Position numbers and translations under genes: made by a program. Positions 50,004 to 60,246 of a DNA stretch of 64,000 bases are shown piece after piece. Each line of letters begins with the position of its first letter. The first letter of the stretch is position 1. Below the pieces are notes generated by a model. That model was given only the letters and a program-made list of their open reading frames with translations, was not told where the DNA came from and did no database searches. The DNA is from Arctopsyche grandis (taxonomy: Eukaryota > Arthropoda > Insecta > Trichoptera > Hydropsychidae): the NCBI RefSeq assembly GCF_051622035.1, contig NC_135365.1:8102001-8166000 (forward strand). The letters are read 5' to 3'.

Positions 50004-50905
50004 TGCCGACGAGCGCGTTCGACATTCACTTCGCTTGACAGCGACTGCGCAAACCGAAATTTGCCGCCGTCACTGACTGCCATTGCTGCCACCCGAATTT
50101 TTCAATTTTCCCCTCTATTTTAAATTTAGCTTGGTCGTGGCACGTCCGTATTTTTTCAATCGGGGAAACACAGCAGTTGTTGGTCACTTTGGTTTTAATG
50201 GAAAAACATCCAATAACGTCACTGCAGTTACTTTAATAAGTAATCGCACATGTGCTTTTAGGGGTAATTGGACTATTTGTCACATTGCGGTGGTCAAAAA
50301 GACAATTTTTGCCATGAAAATCGCGAATACAAAATATTTGGCACTCAAGTTCTCGTTAGATAGATAGTTCTCGCTTTTAGTACGCTGGAAGGTGTGTTGC
50401 ATATGGAAACTCGGTTGAGTTTGTAGGGATATATCGCATCGCGTACTTATTCATTATCGATGTCAATACACACGCATACTCCCACGTCACGCATATGTCA
50501 CGCACTCCTCTGGAATGCACTTCTAATCAAGCAGAACAACCCTAGACAAGGACAACCGCACGCGACCGCGTGTACAATTGAAACAGAAACTGTCGCACTG
50601 CCAGATCAACAGAACCAACGCCAGTGAGCTTCAGCACCTCGAACATGGCTCATGGTTAGTTTAGCAAAGCCAAAGGCTTGCATAAATACATATTTATAAT
50701 CGCTCAATGATTTTTATTGAGTTTGTAATACTTGTATTATTAACTATCTAGCTTGGCCGCTCTCAATATAAATCCTGGATATGCCATTTAATGCCTGATT
50801 ATCTTTTTTATCGTTGGTTGTGTTCACTTCAATTTTATTGATTGTGTTCAATCCAAAATTGTGTAAAAAAAAAGTATTTTTTCTGTTTGTATCGCTATTC
50901 ATTGG
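50004..50905. other. Divergent promoter region between PCBD and FNTB
   Basis: G+C-rich from about 49,830 to 50,100, likely the PCBD promoter. At 50,140-50,350 are diverged words of the mariner-related MITE family (TTGGTCACTTTGG, GGCACTCAAGTTCTCGTTAG). The rest is AT-rich, and no gene is seen. Confidence 0.45.
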
Positions 50906-51085
50906 GAGGGAGTGATGTAACAGCGTTTCGACGTGGTCGAGTTCCAGTCACCATCCTTCGAGCTGGGACCAACTCGTTCATGTTGGGTTGCCGCTGTTTT
51001 ACTTCCCCTCCGCCCATCACATTAAATAGTCGTGTCTTCAACAATTCCAACGTTTCACTCCACACGCCCCCCCCATAGATTTAAT
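50905..51085 (+). mobile_element. LTR-like fragment, copy B, preceded by a polypurine run
   Basis: GGGAGGGAGTGA is followed by TGTAACAGCGTTTCGACG, TGGTCGAGTTCC, GAGCTGGGACCAACTCG, CATGTTGGG, TTACTTCCCCTCCGCCC and CACATTAAATAG. The polypurine run before TGT resembles the junction at 60,066-60,085 of the miniature LTR element, so this may be a 3' LTR of a relative. Confidence 0.5.
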
Positions 51086-51227
51086 ATAAATACTGGCCAT
51101 TTAATATGGATACTGACATTTCATATTTAAATACTTACAAGACTATTCTTGTCAGTATTTAAATATGAAATGTCTATAACTAAATATATAAAAGTCTATA
51201 CTAAAATACAACCCTATATTTCATTGG

Positions 51228-51421
51228 GTAAACGGATTATTGCACAAATTTCGATTGCTCGCAAGTCACTGAAATCTCGATCACGGAATATCTGGCATTC
51301 GAGTTCTCGTTAGTACAATGTTTCACGTGGGTAGCTTTGGATTAATGAATATTTGGGTGCACTGGGAGATTTTAGTGACTTGCACGAGATCGCTTATTGC
51401 GGAATAATCACCGAACCGTTA
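51228..51421. mobile_element. Mariner-related MITE copy 4
   Basis: The left arm ACGGATTATTGCACAAATTTC, GATTGCTCGCAAGTCAC is matched by the right arm GTGACTTGCACGAGATCGC, TTATTGCGGAATAATCACCG, ending CCGAACC, the reverse complement of the GGTTCGG start of copies 1 and 3. The middle has GGCATTCGAGTTCTCGTTAG. Confidence 0.75.
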
Positions 51422-51605
51422 AATTGAACACGCGAGGTGGCAAGTAGTACTAGTTTGCTACTTTAATAGGTTGGTTGACCTGACTGTCAGATGCAAATGT
51501 CAATAGAAGGCAATGTAACGTCTGTAATGAGCGGCTACGTTTAAATTTTCATCAATAATTAATTGAACGTGATTAAGTAGATTGTTATCATAATTCGTTT
51601 CCACC

Positions 51606-54600
51606 ATGTCGTCTAAATTTCGTTTCTTTGAGGATATCCTTAGCCAACAAACTCCAGATATTGACGACACTCTCACGCTCAAAGATCAGGTTACATATTT
51701 TAAAATTTTTATTACTAAAATATAGAGCAAAAGTTATTTTTGGAAAAAATCCATTTATTCGAAATTGATAATATATTTCATTCATTTATAAAACGGTTAA
51801 TTGTCAAGGTTAATAAGGTTAGGATCTTATTAAAAAATAATGTGGCAATTGAAATATTTTTATTATAATCTTGTTTGATATTAAATAATAATGTTCAAAT
51901 TAAGTACATATATGATTAGATTGTTAAGTATACATATAAGATATAAAGATAAGTTAATTTTATGACGTATGTACTTAACAAAGTTTAACATTTCTAGAGT
52001 GCGGTTGAAAAAGCAGTATTACAAGCATTTGAAATATTCGAAGAATGCGCTTCATTAGATCCAGAACTACCAAAAATAAAGAGAAAGGTTCATGTCGGTT
52101 ATTTGAAAAGCTCTTTATGTCACATACCGAGAGCATATGAATGTCTGGACGCGAGCCGACCTTGGATGTGCTATTGGATTCTGAACGCCTTATGGCTCTT
52201 AAATGAGATGCCCGACAGCAATACTCTGTCGCACGTCGTCACCTTCTTATCCAAATGCCAACACGAAGAAGGTGGTTACGGCGGTGGTCCCGGTCAAGAC
52301 TCTCACTTGGCTCCGACCTACGCGGCCATAAACGCTCTGACCATCATCGGAACTCAAGAAGCGTACGATTCGATCAATAGAAACACGCTTCAACAGTTCC
52401 TCTGGGGCGTGAGGTCTGTTGACGGGGCTTTTGCGATGCACCGAGGGGGAGAGGTCGACGTACGAGGGACTTATTGCGCTTTGAATGTTGCAAAGCTCAC
52501 CAATTTGTTTACCGATGCGTTGTTCGATAAGACTGCCGAGTGGATCGTCAGTTGTCAGACCTACGAGGGAGGGTTTGGAGGGTCTCAAGGGATGGAGGCT
52601 CATGGTGGTTACGCGTTTTGCGCCATAGCTGGTCTCACCATCCTCGGACGTCCACACTTGTGTGATATTGATGCTCTGCTGCGGTGGTGTGTCAACCGTC
52701 AGATGAAGTTGGAAGGTGGATTTCAAGGAAGAACTAATAAATTGGTCGACGGATGCTATTCGTTTTGGCAGGGCGGAATATTTCCAATCATACATACGAT
52801 TTTATTTCAAAGAGGTATGCTATTTACATAAATATACATTCGTATAATTTAAATATTTCACAATAAGGTGATCAATTAAATTCAGCTTATGAGTGAATGA
52901 ATTTCAAAAACCATATTTGATATACATACATATGTATGTAGGACAGATTTTTGAACGTGCATGGTGTGTTTGGGCAGAGTGTTTGTGTACTACTTAGCAT
53001 ATAATATACGTATATGGGGCACGGTGTCCCAAACAAACTTTTCAGCAAAAATGCGCAAAAGTCCCGGTTTACAACTTTTTAGATACCTATCAACTCAGAA
53101 TTTAAAATTCTGTAAGTATGATAGTTCGTGAACTATAAAGTATAAATAAAATGTCGATGTTTAGTGCACACTACTCATTGCAACGATATTCAACTATCTT
53201 ACACATTTCGAAGAACTGCGTGTAGAAGGTAGACAAATAGTGTGTATCTGGCATTGATCTATCATTTTTTCTCACTCACAAAGCTAAATAAGGTCTATTC
53301 ATATTATCCAGCACTGCACGGCTACAGCTCAGCATAGCAGCGCACAGAAAAGACTACTTCTATTCATACTATATAGTAGTGCACGTTTCGGCACGTTCAG
53401 ACTTGTATTGGCCGAGTGCAAGGCAAAATCGGCTTACATTAAATTACAGAGCGCGTTGATATGGAACATAACCAGCAGCGTAGATCAATGGTTAGCATGT
53501 AATGCTTTCAATTGTGTGGTCACGGGTTCTATCCCTGGTGCATGCTGCAGGCCAGACCTTGGATATGTGATTTCAAGGTGGATCGTTTCCTATCAGAGTT
53601 TGTCAATTTATCTGATTCCGTTGAAATGGTTCCAACAAATTGGCATCTCTCTCGCAAAAATTCGAGTTATTCAGCATCTAGGTTTTCGCTGATTTGTTGC
53701 AATGCTGAAAATTTATTCATAGATGTTTATCATTGTTTGTATAATACTGTAACGTGGCAACATGATAGAGTATCTACTATCTAAGTGCATTCGTGGGTGA
53801 ACAATAGAGGCCCCGGATTAGGCTAACGGGACTCAGGACAACATTAATGGATCGGAGAAGCTGTGTTGTGCAACTTGTCCTTTATATGGAGGTACACATG
53901 GTAGATCAAATTATTCTGGAATGTTGGCCATGTGGTTCTACGCAACAATACTTACATACTTCTGTAGAATGTTTTACCATTGTTATTTTCTTCGTGAAAA
54001 AATGTTTATGACTGCTAATTTGATGTTGATTTTGAGGGGGGGGGGAGCTCCCGGTTTGAATTACAATACATCCGACAACCCTATGAAAATTTGATAGTTC
54101 ATTTTTATTTTTGAATGTAATACGAGTAATGCCATTTATGTATAAATACCTACATATTATATAGGATTACTTGATTAAATTGCTACTAACTTTTAGGACG
54201 AATTCGTATAAGTATTTGTATTGTGTTTTGCCATTTAATTTTCATATATTTAATATATTTTAGATGGAATCAGTTTGGACGGTCTGTTATTTAATCAAGG
54301 AGCCTTGCAGGAGTATATTTTAGTATGCTGCGAAAATCCCTCGGGAGGCTTTATCGACAAACCGGGAAAGTAAGTATTATATTTATCTATATTATCCACC
54401 ATACTTCATGCATAACAAAATTTGTGTAATATATGATAATTATCTTGAGAGTGTTAAAAATGGCAAATGTAACATGTAGTTATCGTGACTATTCTAATTG
54501 TGTGTCGTATCTCATTTTTTTTTTATAGAAGGCGAGATCTCTATCATACAAATTACGTACTTAGCGGCTTGTCGATAGCCCAACACGGCTTGGGATCGGA

Positions 54601-54733
54601 GAGCGATGTCGTCGGAAATCCGGAGAATAAATTGAACCGTGTCCATCCGGTGCACTGCATAGCTCCGCATTTAGCATACAATGGTAGTCAATATTTTACG
54701 AAATACCCAGCGTCACCCAATGATAAAAATTAA
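51606..54733 (+). CDS. Fntb: Protein farnesyltransferase subunit beta
   Basis: The catalytic beta subunit joins the alpha subunit in the cytosol and attaches farnesyl to the cysteine of C-terminal CaaX boxes (Ras, lamins and others). Four exons: 51,606-51,689, 51,998-52,814, 54,264-54,369 and 54,529-54,733. All phases agree and give 403 aa against about 420-440 in other animals. The alpha-alpha barrel repeats show as GGYGGGPGQDSHLAPTYAA, GAFAMHRGGEVDVRGTYCA, GGFGGSQGMEAHGGYAFCA and GGFQGRTNKLVDGCYSFW. The zinc ligands are Asp279 and Cys281 (VDGCYSFW) and His342 (LYHTNYVLSGLS). The start codon has a good context (CCACCATGTC). AATAAA is at 54,854-54,859. Intron 2 (1.45 kb) holds a SINE. Confidence 0.95.
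53469..53765 (+). mobile_element. tRNA-derived SINE, full-length copy in FNTB intron 2
   Basis: AACCAGCAGCGTAGATCAATGG starts a tRNA-like head (GGTTAGCATG at the A box; GGGTTCTATCC, B box, at 53,524-53,534). Then come GGCCAGACCTTGG, the tail GATCGTTTCCTATCAGAG, TTTGTCAATTTATCTGATTC, and ATTCATAGATGTTTATC. It matches the copy at 48,995 end to end. Confidence 0.75.
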
Positions 54734-54859
54734 ATTATAGCTGATAAAGACACACTTCTGCCATCCACGAAATTTTTACGTTTGTACTTAAATTTTTTTT
54801 GTTTGATTTTGTTATCAAGTCATTATACATTATGCAAACGTTTTAGTTTTAGCAATAAA

Positions 54860-55420
54860 ATTTTTCAGTACGTAAGATTTTTTAATTCTAATCTGAGCCT
54901 ATTTTGTTAATTTAACAGATATCACTTTTGGTCAGATTAACACTTAGAATAGTTCAACAAACTGTGAACGACGATCTTGTTTACATATTTATCGTATTAC
55001 GTTCTTTATAATAAATTGAACAGCGTAAGATGTGTGGTTAATAAAACCTTGACCTTAGCGATTAACAGCTGCTATCAACAATATTTAATGATTTTTCAGG
55101 CGCGGTTTACCGATATAATGCATTATGAGCAAACAAGGAAACGTTTTTATGACTACGTTTATAGTGTGATGGGAAATTAGGAATGAAGAAATAAAAAACT
55201 GAAAATAATAAAAGATCATATAAAGTCAAATAACTATCAAAGATTAATGATAAAAGTTAAATAGTCATACAGTTGGTGCCCAAACATTTCACACTTTTCT
55301 CAGATTGATCCTTACTTTTTAACACATCGATACTATTGCCTGGAATTAAGAAACTCCCTATCATACATACAATCTTTTTTTTTTGTAACTAAGATATTTT
55401 TTATACTAATCTGCATATTC
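54860..55420. other. Intergenic stretch, nothing recognised
   Basis: AT-rich sequence after the FNTB polyadenylation signal. An open frame at 54,977-55,180 ends QARFTDIMHYEQTRKRFYDY; the clause TTTTTCAG|GCGCGG at 55,098 could be a splice acceptor for an extra downstream exon, but I cannot link it to any gene. Confidence 0.4.
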
Positions 55421-55539
55421 ATATGTACTTAAGCTTGCCATATCTAATATATAATTTCGAAAGAGACTTTGTATGTAAGTTTTGGGTGGTAGAATCGATG
55501 ACGTATCGAAAAAATCCAATTTTCTATGATGGCAATATC

Positions 55540-55915
55540 AATATCGATTTCGATTCCATTTTCAGTTCCTGTTCCAGATTGTTTATTCAGTTCCGTATCT
55601 GGATTCCTTTTTCAGTTCCGAATCCAAGATGCGATTTCATTTCCAATTCGGATTTCTGTTCCGATTCCCAATTCTTTTTTCAGTTCTGGATCCAGATTCC
55701 TGCTTCAGTTCCAGATCCTGATTCCTATTTCAGTTCCGGATTCAGATTCCTATTTCAGTTCCGGATTTCTTTTTCAGTTCCGAATCTCGAATCCTTTTTT
55801 AGTCCTAGATCCGGATTCATTTTTTTGTTCTGGATCAGGATTCATTTTCAGACATGTTTAAGCGGTTTATATTACAAATACCGAGCGAAGCCGGATAAAA
55901 CCACTAGTATGATAT
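55540..55915. repeat. TTCAGTTCCGGAT minisatellite with dispersed-repeat end
   Basis: Degenerate 25-40-bp repeats based on TTTCAGTTCCGGATTC recur about nine times at 55,545-55,850. They are followed at 55,880 by ACCGAGCGAAGCCGGATAAA and ACCACTAGT, the counterpart of the CTAGCTGAACCCGGC end at 31,031. The two loci look like opposite ends of one repeat family with internal minisatellites. The open frames across it are repeat artefacts. Confidence 0.6.
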
Positions 55916-56047
55916 ATTTATGAAATATTACTATATCATCCCATTGTAAGATTTATAATTTACTTATTTTAAACGGTACTTATTGGTTATACGGGCGCAT
56001 TCAAGCACACTTACACTAAAATATACAAATACACGGCAGTTACATTA

Positions 56048-56230
56048 ATGGCCTCTAGCGTTAATGCTAACCACTGAGAGGTTTCCGGGTTCAAGTCCAG
56101 GGTTGACCGATTGAAGAGAATTTATTCCAAGTATTTCTGCAGTACTGCCGATCAGACTTGGATATCTGTAGCTCGAAGTCGATCGTTTCCTATCAGAGTT
56201 TGCCAATTTATTTAATTTCCTCAAATAAAT
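56048..56230 (+). mobile_element. tRNA-derived SINE copy
   Basis: The head reads CTCTAGCGTTAATGCTAACC with a canonical B box, GGTTCAAGTCC (56,088-56,098), and the shared tail GTCGATCGTTTCCTATCAGAG, TTTGCCAATTTATTTAATTTC. The head is of the 35,470/39,010 type and the tail of the 48,995/53,469 type. Confidence 0.7.
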
Positions 56231-56896
56231 TGAATAAACATATCTATTTGAAGGGGTTATCTCAGCAATGAAGCAATACTGGCTTCCGCCAGAATGTATG
56301 TGAAATTCGTACACATGATATGATGTAAATATGTATAAGATTATTTGAGGAGTGCGTTTACGACTTTTATTGATATTGTTAGATATATCGTCTATCACTG
56401 ATTTTATGTCTACTTTACTTAAACTGTTTGCGACACTTAGTGGCCATTTATGTAACCGCTGTGTATTTGCATGTGATAGTGTAAGTGTGTATACTTGATA
56501 TTTGCATGCGTCCGTATAACCAATAAGTACTTTATAAACAATATATAGACGTAAATATTGATTGAAGGTAAAGTTTGCTAATCAATTATTTTCATCTGCA
56601 ATATTTTTTGACGTAAAATTCATATTACATATAATTCTTTGTTGTTTTATGTGGTGTCATTTATGATGCCATTATTTTAGATTGTTCTTATAAAAGATTC
56701 TCATAAAAGTAATACCCATACAATAGGTATAAAATTCAATAAATAAAATATGAATTAGTTGTATAAGCATTTATAATATTAGGAAAAATTGGTAAATTAT
56801 GTTACAAGAAGTCAATTCAAAGTAAACACTAGAAATAAATAAAAACATATATTTAATTTATACAAATAATCTTTAACGCACTAGCTTTTAAAATAT
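56231..56896. other. 3' flank of ATG4, nothing recognised
   Basis: AT-rich. ATTAAA-type polyadenylation words for the minus-strand ATG4 gene lie near 56,850. No other gene or element is seen. Confidence 0.4.
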
Positions 56897-58198
56897 TTAT
56901 ACAATAACAAAGTCCTCACACTCGAGATCAGTATCACTGTCGTTGATAACGTTCGAGGTCCAGCGTTCGTCCGCTTCGGCGATCGAGTATCGAGTAGCGT
57001 GTGAGCGCACGTCTGAACTCCGGCCATCGCAGAACACAAACATGGGATATTCGGAGCTGCCCGTCGAGTTGGGCGGTATTAAAAACGGCTGCACAGTGTT
57101 TATGAAACTCTGAAATTCAGTCTGACTGGCGCAATAGAAACCTATACAACACGACGGATCCATTTTGTTCAGGGGCATCTTCCTCGGCGAGCGACAGTGG
57201 AACGAAGACACCGCAAAGTCGGGCTGCCACACGTCGACCATCTCCTGACAATAGTGCGGATCTAAATGTATCAGCTTGTCGTCTTGAAAGCCTACAAAGT
57301 ATAACGAATGCTTCGGTTTGCCGCCTATGATTCCTATGCAACATTCGAGACTCAACATCGAAGTCAGACAGCCCCCGTATGCCGTGTTCATTTTTTCGGT
57401 GCCGAGTCTCACCGGGACGAGAACGATGAGGGATTTCCAAGCGCCGTTGGGCTTGACACACTGCTCTCTCACGTCTTTGATGTAAATGGCACAATCCTGC
57501 GCCACGTACACGCACAGATCGTCGAATTCGTAATTCTCTTTGGAAGCTTCGTGGATAGCCGCTCGCATGAGGAAAGCGACGGAGCCCGGTCCGTACCAAT
57601 CGCCGGGTTTCTTGCCCATGTGTTCTCCGAGATTGACCAGCCGGTGGATGGAGAGCGGACTGTTGCAAGACGGCTTGTCTCCGAACCATTTGATGACCAT
57701 GCGATGGCAACAGTCTTCGTGGTACGATCTCGCGTCCAGAGGCACTCGGTCGCCGTCCCACCTCCAGCCGCGGCCCAGGAAGTGGAGCAAGAGAGCCTGG
57801 CCGATCAGCATCTGGCCGGAGCGCAGCATGCATCCCCAGCCGCAGTCCGTGGTGAGGGTGGAGCCGCCGATGAGAGGGAACTCGCGCCGATACGTCAGCC
57901 ACAGCCGGCTGGCGAAGTCGGCGCGGAAGCCGTCCAGGCCTTCGCCCCCCTCCAGCCGCAGATTGCTCGCGGCGTTGGCCTCTGCGTTGGCCCCGGCATC
58001 TGCCGCCACTTCGGGCCGGTCGGGCGAGTCGGCCGCCACCAGCTTGCGGTGGTAGCACCGCCCCAGCAGCCACACGGGCGACTCCTTCGAGAAGCTCGTC
58101 TTCATCTTCACGGTCCAGTTGTACTTGACGTTGTTCCACATGGTGAGGAAGCGAGCCTCCACCTTCCCGCGCAAGTCCGCCTCCTCGGACACCGCCAT
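56897..58198 (-). CDS. Atg4: Cysteine protease ATG4, C/D type
   Basis: ATG4 cuts the C-terminal tail of ATG8/LC3/GABARAP proteins so that they can be lipidated and later removes them from autophagosome membranes, in the cytosol. The single intronless frame gives 433 aa. The peptidase C54 domain covers most of it. The catalytic Cys123 is in TTDCGWGCMLRSGQM, the catalytic pair Asp313 and His315 in HLDPHYCQ. The N-terminal KESPVWLLGRCYH block is of the ATG4C/D kind. An Ala/Asn/Glu-rich insert (residues 64-82, AADAGANAEANAASN) looks lineage-specific. The last residues, EDFVIV, form an ATG8-interacting motif (acidic, then Phe-x-x-Val). The coding region is G+C-rich, and long antisense frames are shadows of this. 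Confidence 0.95.
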   Translation of the reverse strand: MAVSEEADLRGKVEARFLTMWNNVKYNWTVKMKTSFSKESPVWLLGRCYHRKLVAADSPDRPEVAADAGANAEANAASNLRLEGGEGLDGFRADFASRLWLTYRREFPLIGGSTLTTDCGWGCMLRSGQMLIGQALLLHFLGRGWRWDGDRVPLDARSYHEDCCHRMVIKWFGDKPSCNSPLSIHRLVNLGEHMGKKPGDWYGPGSVAFLMRAAIHEASKENYEFDDLCVYVAQDCAIYIKDVREQCVKPNGAWKSLIVLVPVRLGTEKMNTAYGGCLTSMLSLECCIGIIGGKPKHSLYFVGFQDDKLIHLDPHYCQEMVDVWQPDFAVSSFHCRSPRKMPLNKMDPSCCIGFYCASQTEFQSFINTVQPFLIPPNSTGSSEYPMFVFCDGRSSDVRSHATRYSIAEADERWTSNVINDSDTDLECEDFVIV

Positions 58199-58500
58199 CG
58201 CGGCTACTCCTCTTTCCGACCTAACCTAACCTGGCCGTCGCACGCGAAAAGCCGACTGCACCACTCGCTGTCAACCGACTGTCGAATGACGGCTCGCTGA
58301 CCGACTTCTGTTTGACGGCTCGCGGTCCCACCTCTAAACGCTGCGATTTACGCCCATAACATACTACACTTTTCCCATGTGTCAAAATAACTTCATTTCA
58401 TTGACAAATACCCACCTAAATGAAACGACGATCTACATACATTATGAAAACTATTTGACGAGTCGATTTGAAGTATAGAAAACGCTAAAGTTGCTAGTCG
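58199..58500. promoter_or_regulatory. ATG4 5' flank
   Basis: The first 120 bp upstream of the start codon are G+C-rich with repeated ACTCGCTG / GACGGCTCGC words (58,262, 58,288 and 58,312), then A+T content rises. It also holds CCTAACCTAACCT, a short telomere-like run. There is no TATA box. A promoter or 5' UTR is likely but unproven. Confidence 0.35.
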
Positions 58501-58529
58501 CTGGGATTATAAAATTAAGAATTTTAAAA

Positions 58530-58870
58530 TTTACAGTTCAGCGGTAAAGTTCAATGGCTAACGTGCCCTGCGCTGCAAATGATTGCAACCCAAGCGGGCG
58601 CATGCTCATTTCATACTTTTGTCTCGGCTTTTGCCATTTTAAACTTGTCAGAAAGATCCAACTCAATTTTAAGAATTGCCAATCATAAATGTACATCGAA
58701 ATGTCATATGTGCAAACCCCTTTAATATCTCATCTTTCGTACATGCTGAAATTCAAACAGTTAAAATGCAATCGAAATGAGCATGCAGCCGGGTAGTTTA
58801 CAATCATTTGTAGCAAACCTGCTAACGTGTGGTGCTAGCAAATGAAAGGTTTCAGGTTTTATTAAAAAAA
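58530..58870. repeat. Inverted repeat, SINE-like or fold-back element
   Basis: TGGCTAACGTGCCCTGCGC, GCAAATGATTGCAACCC and GCGCATGCTCATTTC (58,555-58,613) reappear as reverse complement at 58,775-58,845 (ATGAGCATGC, CAATCATTTGTAGC, CTAACGTG), about 75% alike. The central 160 bp is single copy. It could be two head-to-head SINEs or a fold-back MITE; I saw no clear target duplication. Confidence 0.5.
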
Positions 58871-58984
58871 AATTATATTTTGTATGAATTGAAGTATTTT
58901 TCTGGTGCCGCTCAAATTTAGATATTTGTAACGCCCAAGTAGATACCTTTTATAGGGGATTACGGAATGAAATGACGGTTTGTT

Positions 58985-59140
58985 GTAAACACGCTTTTTA
59001 CGGACTTTTTATGTGACGGACAGGAAGGAAGTAAAGTGGTCACCACCAGTATGATCGAGTTAATCCCAACTCGTGGGATGGTGACCCAAACTCGAACACG
59101 TCGTAGAGCTCCTACAGTTTCATATCAGAGTTTGCCAATG
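58985..59140 (-). mobile_element. LTR-like fragment, copy C, plus SINE tail
   Basis: On the minus strand this reads GGTCACCATCCCACGAGTTGG, then CCACTTTACTTCCTTCC and GTCCGTCACAT, matching the fragments at 45,735 and 50,905. It is followed on the + strand by a piece of the SINE tail (TCATATCAGAGTTTGCCAAT) at 59,120. Confidence 0.45.
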
Positions 59141-59205
59141 TAGGAATATAGCACAACTTGTGCTATTCCGAATCAAAACCGGTGATCTGATATATGGAAA
59201 TATGG

Positions 59206-60242
59206 TGTGGCGGCTCGCTTATACGACATGGTCGAGTTTGGTTGCCTTCCTGCGAGTGGGAACCAACTCGGCTGGGTTCGGAGAGCCACTACTCACTCTG
59301 TCTTCAGCTGTCATATAATAAACACGTGCATTAACATGCCAGTCGTCTCATTCGTTCATCCCCCATACTGGTGACCCCCGACATCGAGCCACGCAGCCTC
59401 GATCAATTTCAACATGCCGCTCATCCCTGCCTCGCCGAGCCAGGCAGGAAGCTACCCGCCGCGCCCCCATCGCCATCAACACGCGTCGCGGCCCGCGGGT
59501 GACAATAAACGAGCAGACACGGCTACCTACCTACCTACCTACCTACCGACGTCCAGCCACAACGTCGATGACAGGTGCTTACAAAAATGGGGGAGCGAAT
59601 GAGACGACGATCTTGACAGCTGGATGTGGAGTCATGCGCGATCCACTACACATAGAACGGTCATCCAGCACCACAAGACATACACCACCTCAGCACCATC
59701 ATTATCATCATCATCAAGGCCCCGTCCGTCCCCACGAGCGTCGTCACGCCGAGACGGGCGGTAGCGCTACAACACCTCCACGAGCCACAACGACTCACGG
59801 TCCAGCTCGGAGTATCATCAACCACATCGATGCCCCTGCCACCCCCGCCGCCCCACCAACCGACATCAGCCTCGGAAGAGCGGCGCCGCCGCAGCATCGC
59901 ATCGCGCGACCATCGGACCAGCCACCGTCCTGCTCGCGACGTCACCGCCCTCGAATCTACCGACCATTCAGGGCGGTACACCTATGTACACAGCGGATGA
60001 CCCACGTCAACAATTTTTTTCTTTTGGTAAAATTTGTTTCTTTGTAATTTTGGTATCGCTGATGCTGGGGGGGGGAGTGATGTGGCGGCTCGCTTATACG
60101 ACATGGTCGAGTTTGGTTGCCTTCCTGCGAGTGGGAACCAACTCGGCTGGGTTCGGAGAGCTACTACTCACTCTGTCTTCAGCTGTCATATAATAAACAC
60201 GTGCATTAACATGCCAGTCGTCTCATTCGTTCATCCTCCATA
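59206..60242 (+). mobile_element. Miniature LTR retrotransposon (TRIM-like), complete
   Basis: Two 162-bp LTRs (59,206-59,367 and 60,081-60,242) begin TGTGGCGGCTCGC and end CCATA. They differ at only two sites I could see (CCACT/CTACT and CCCCC/CCTCC). Both have AATAAA (59,317 and 60,192). One base after the first LTR is a primer-binding site, TGGTGACCCCCGAC; just before the second is a polypurine tract, GGGGGGGGGAGTGA (60,067-60,080). The flanks are ATGG on both sides (59,202-59,205 and 60,243-60,246), a 4-bp target duplication. The 713-bp interior is G+C-rich, His/Pro/Thr-rich in translation, with no reverse transcriptase or integrase. Confidence 0.85.
59414..60047 (+). other. Possible remnant gag-like frames inside the TRIM
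   Basis: Two overlapping frames (from 59,414, 62 codons, starting MPLIPASPSQAG; and from 59,499, 182 codons) fill the interior. They are rich in Pro, His, Arg and Thr, include a (CTAC)n microsatellite at 59,520-59,545, and show no zinc knuckle or protease motif. The 59,414 frame starts where a gag would start in a gypsy-type element. I doubt that they are functional. Confidence 0.25.
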
Positions 60243-60246
60243 ATGG

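Noticed and set aside
54977-55180. Extra exon or gene (67-codon frame ending in QTRKRFYDYVYSVMGN)
   Set aside because: FNTB already ends with a full C-terminus and a polyadenylation signal at 54,854; no domain or partner exon was found for this frame.
55423-55923. 166-codon Ser/Phe-rich frame
   Set aside because: Produced by the TTCAGTTCCGGAT minisatellite.
57117-58300. 330- and 340-codon frames overlapping ATG4
   Set aside because: Shadow frames in the G+C-rich ATG4 exon; only the 433-codon minus frame shows protease motifs.
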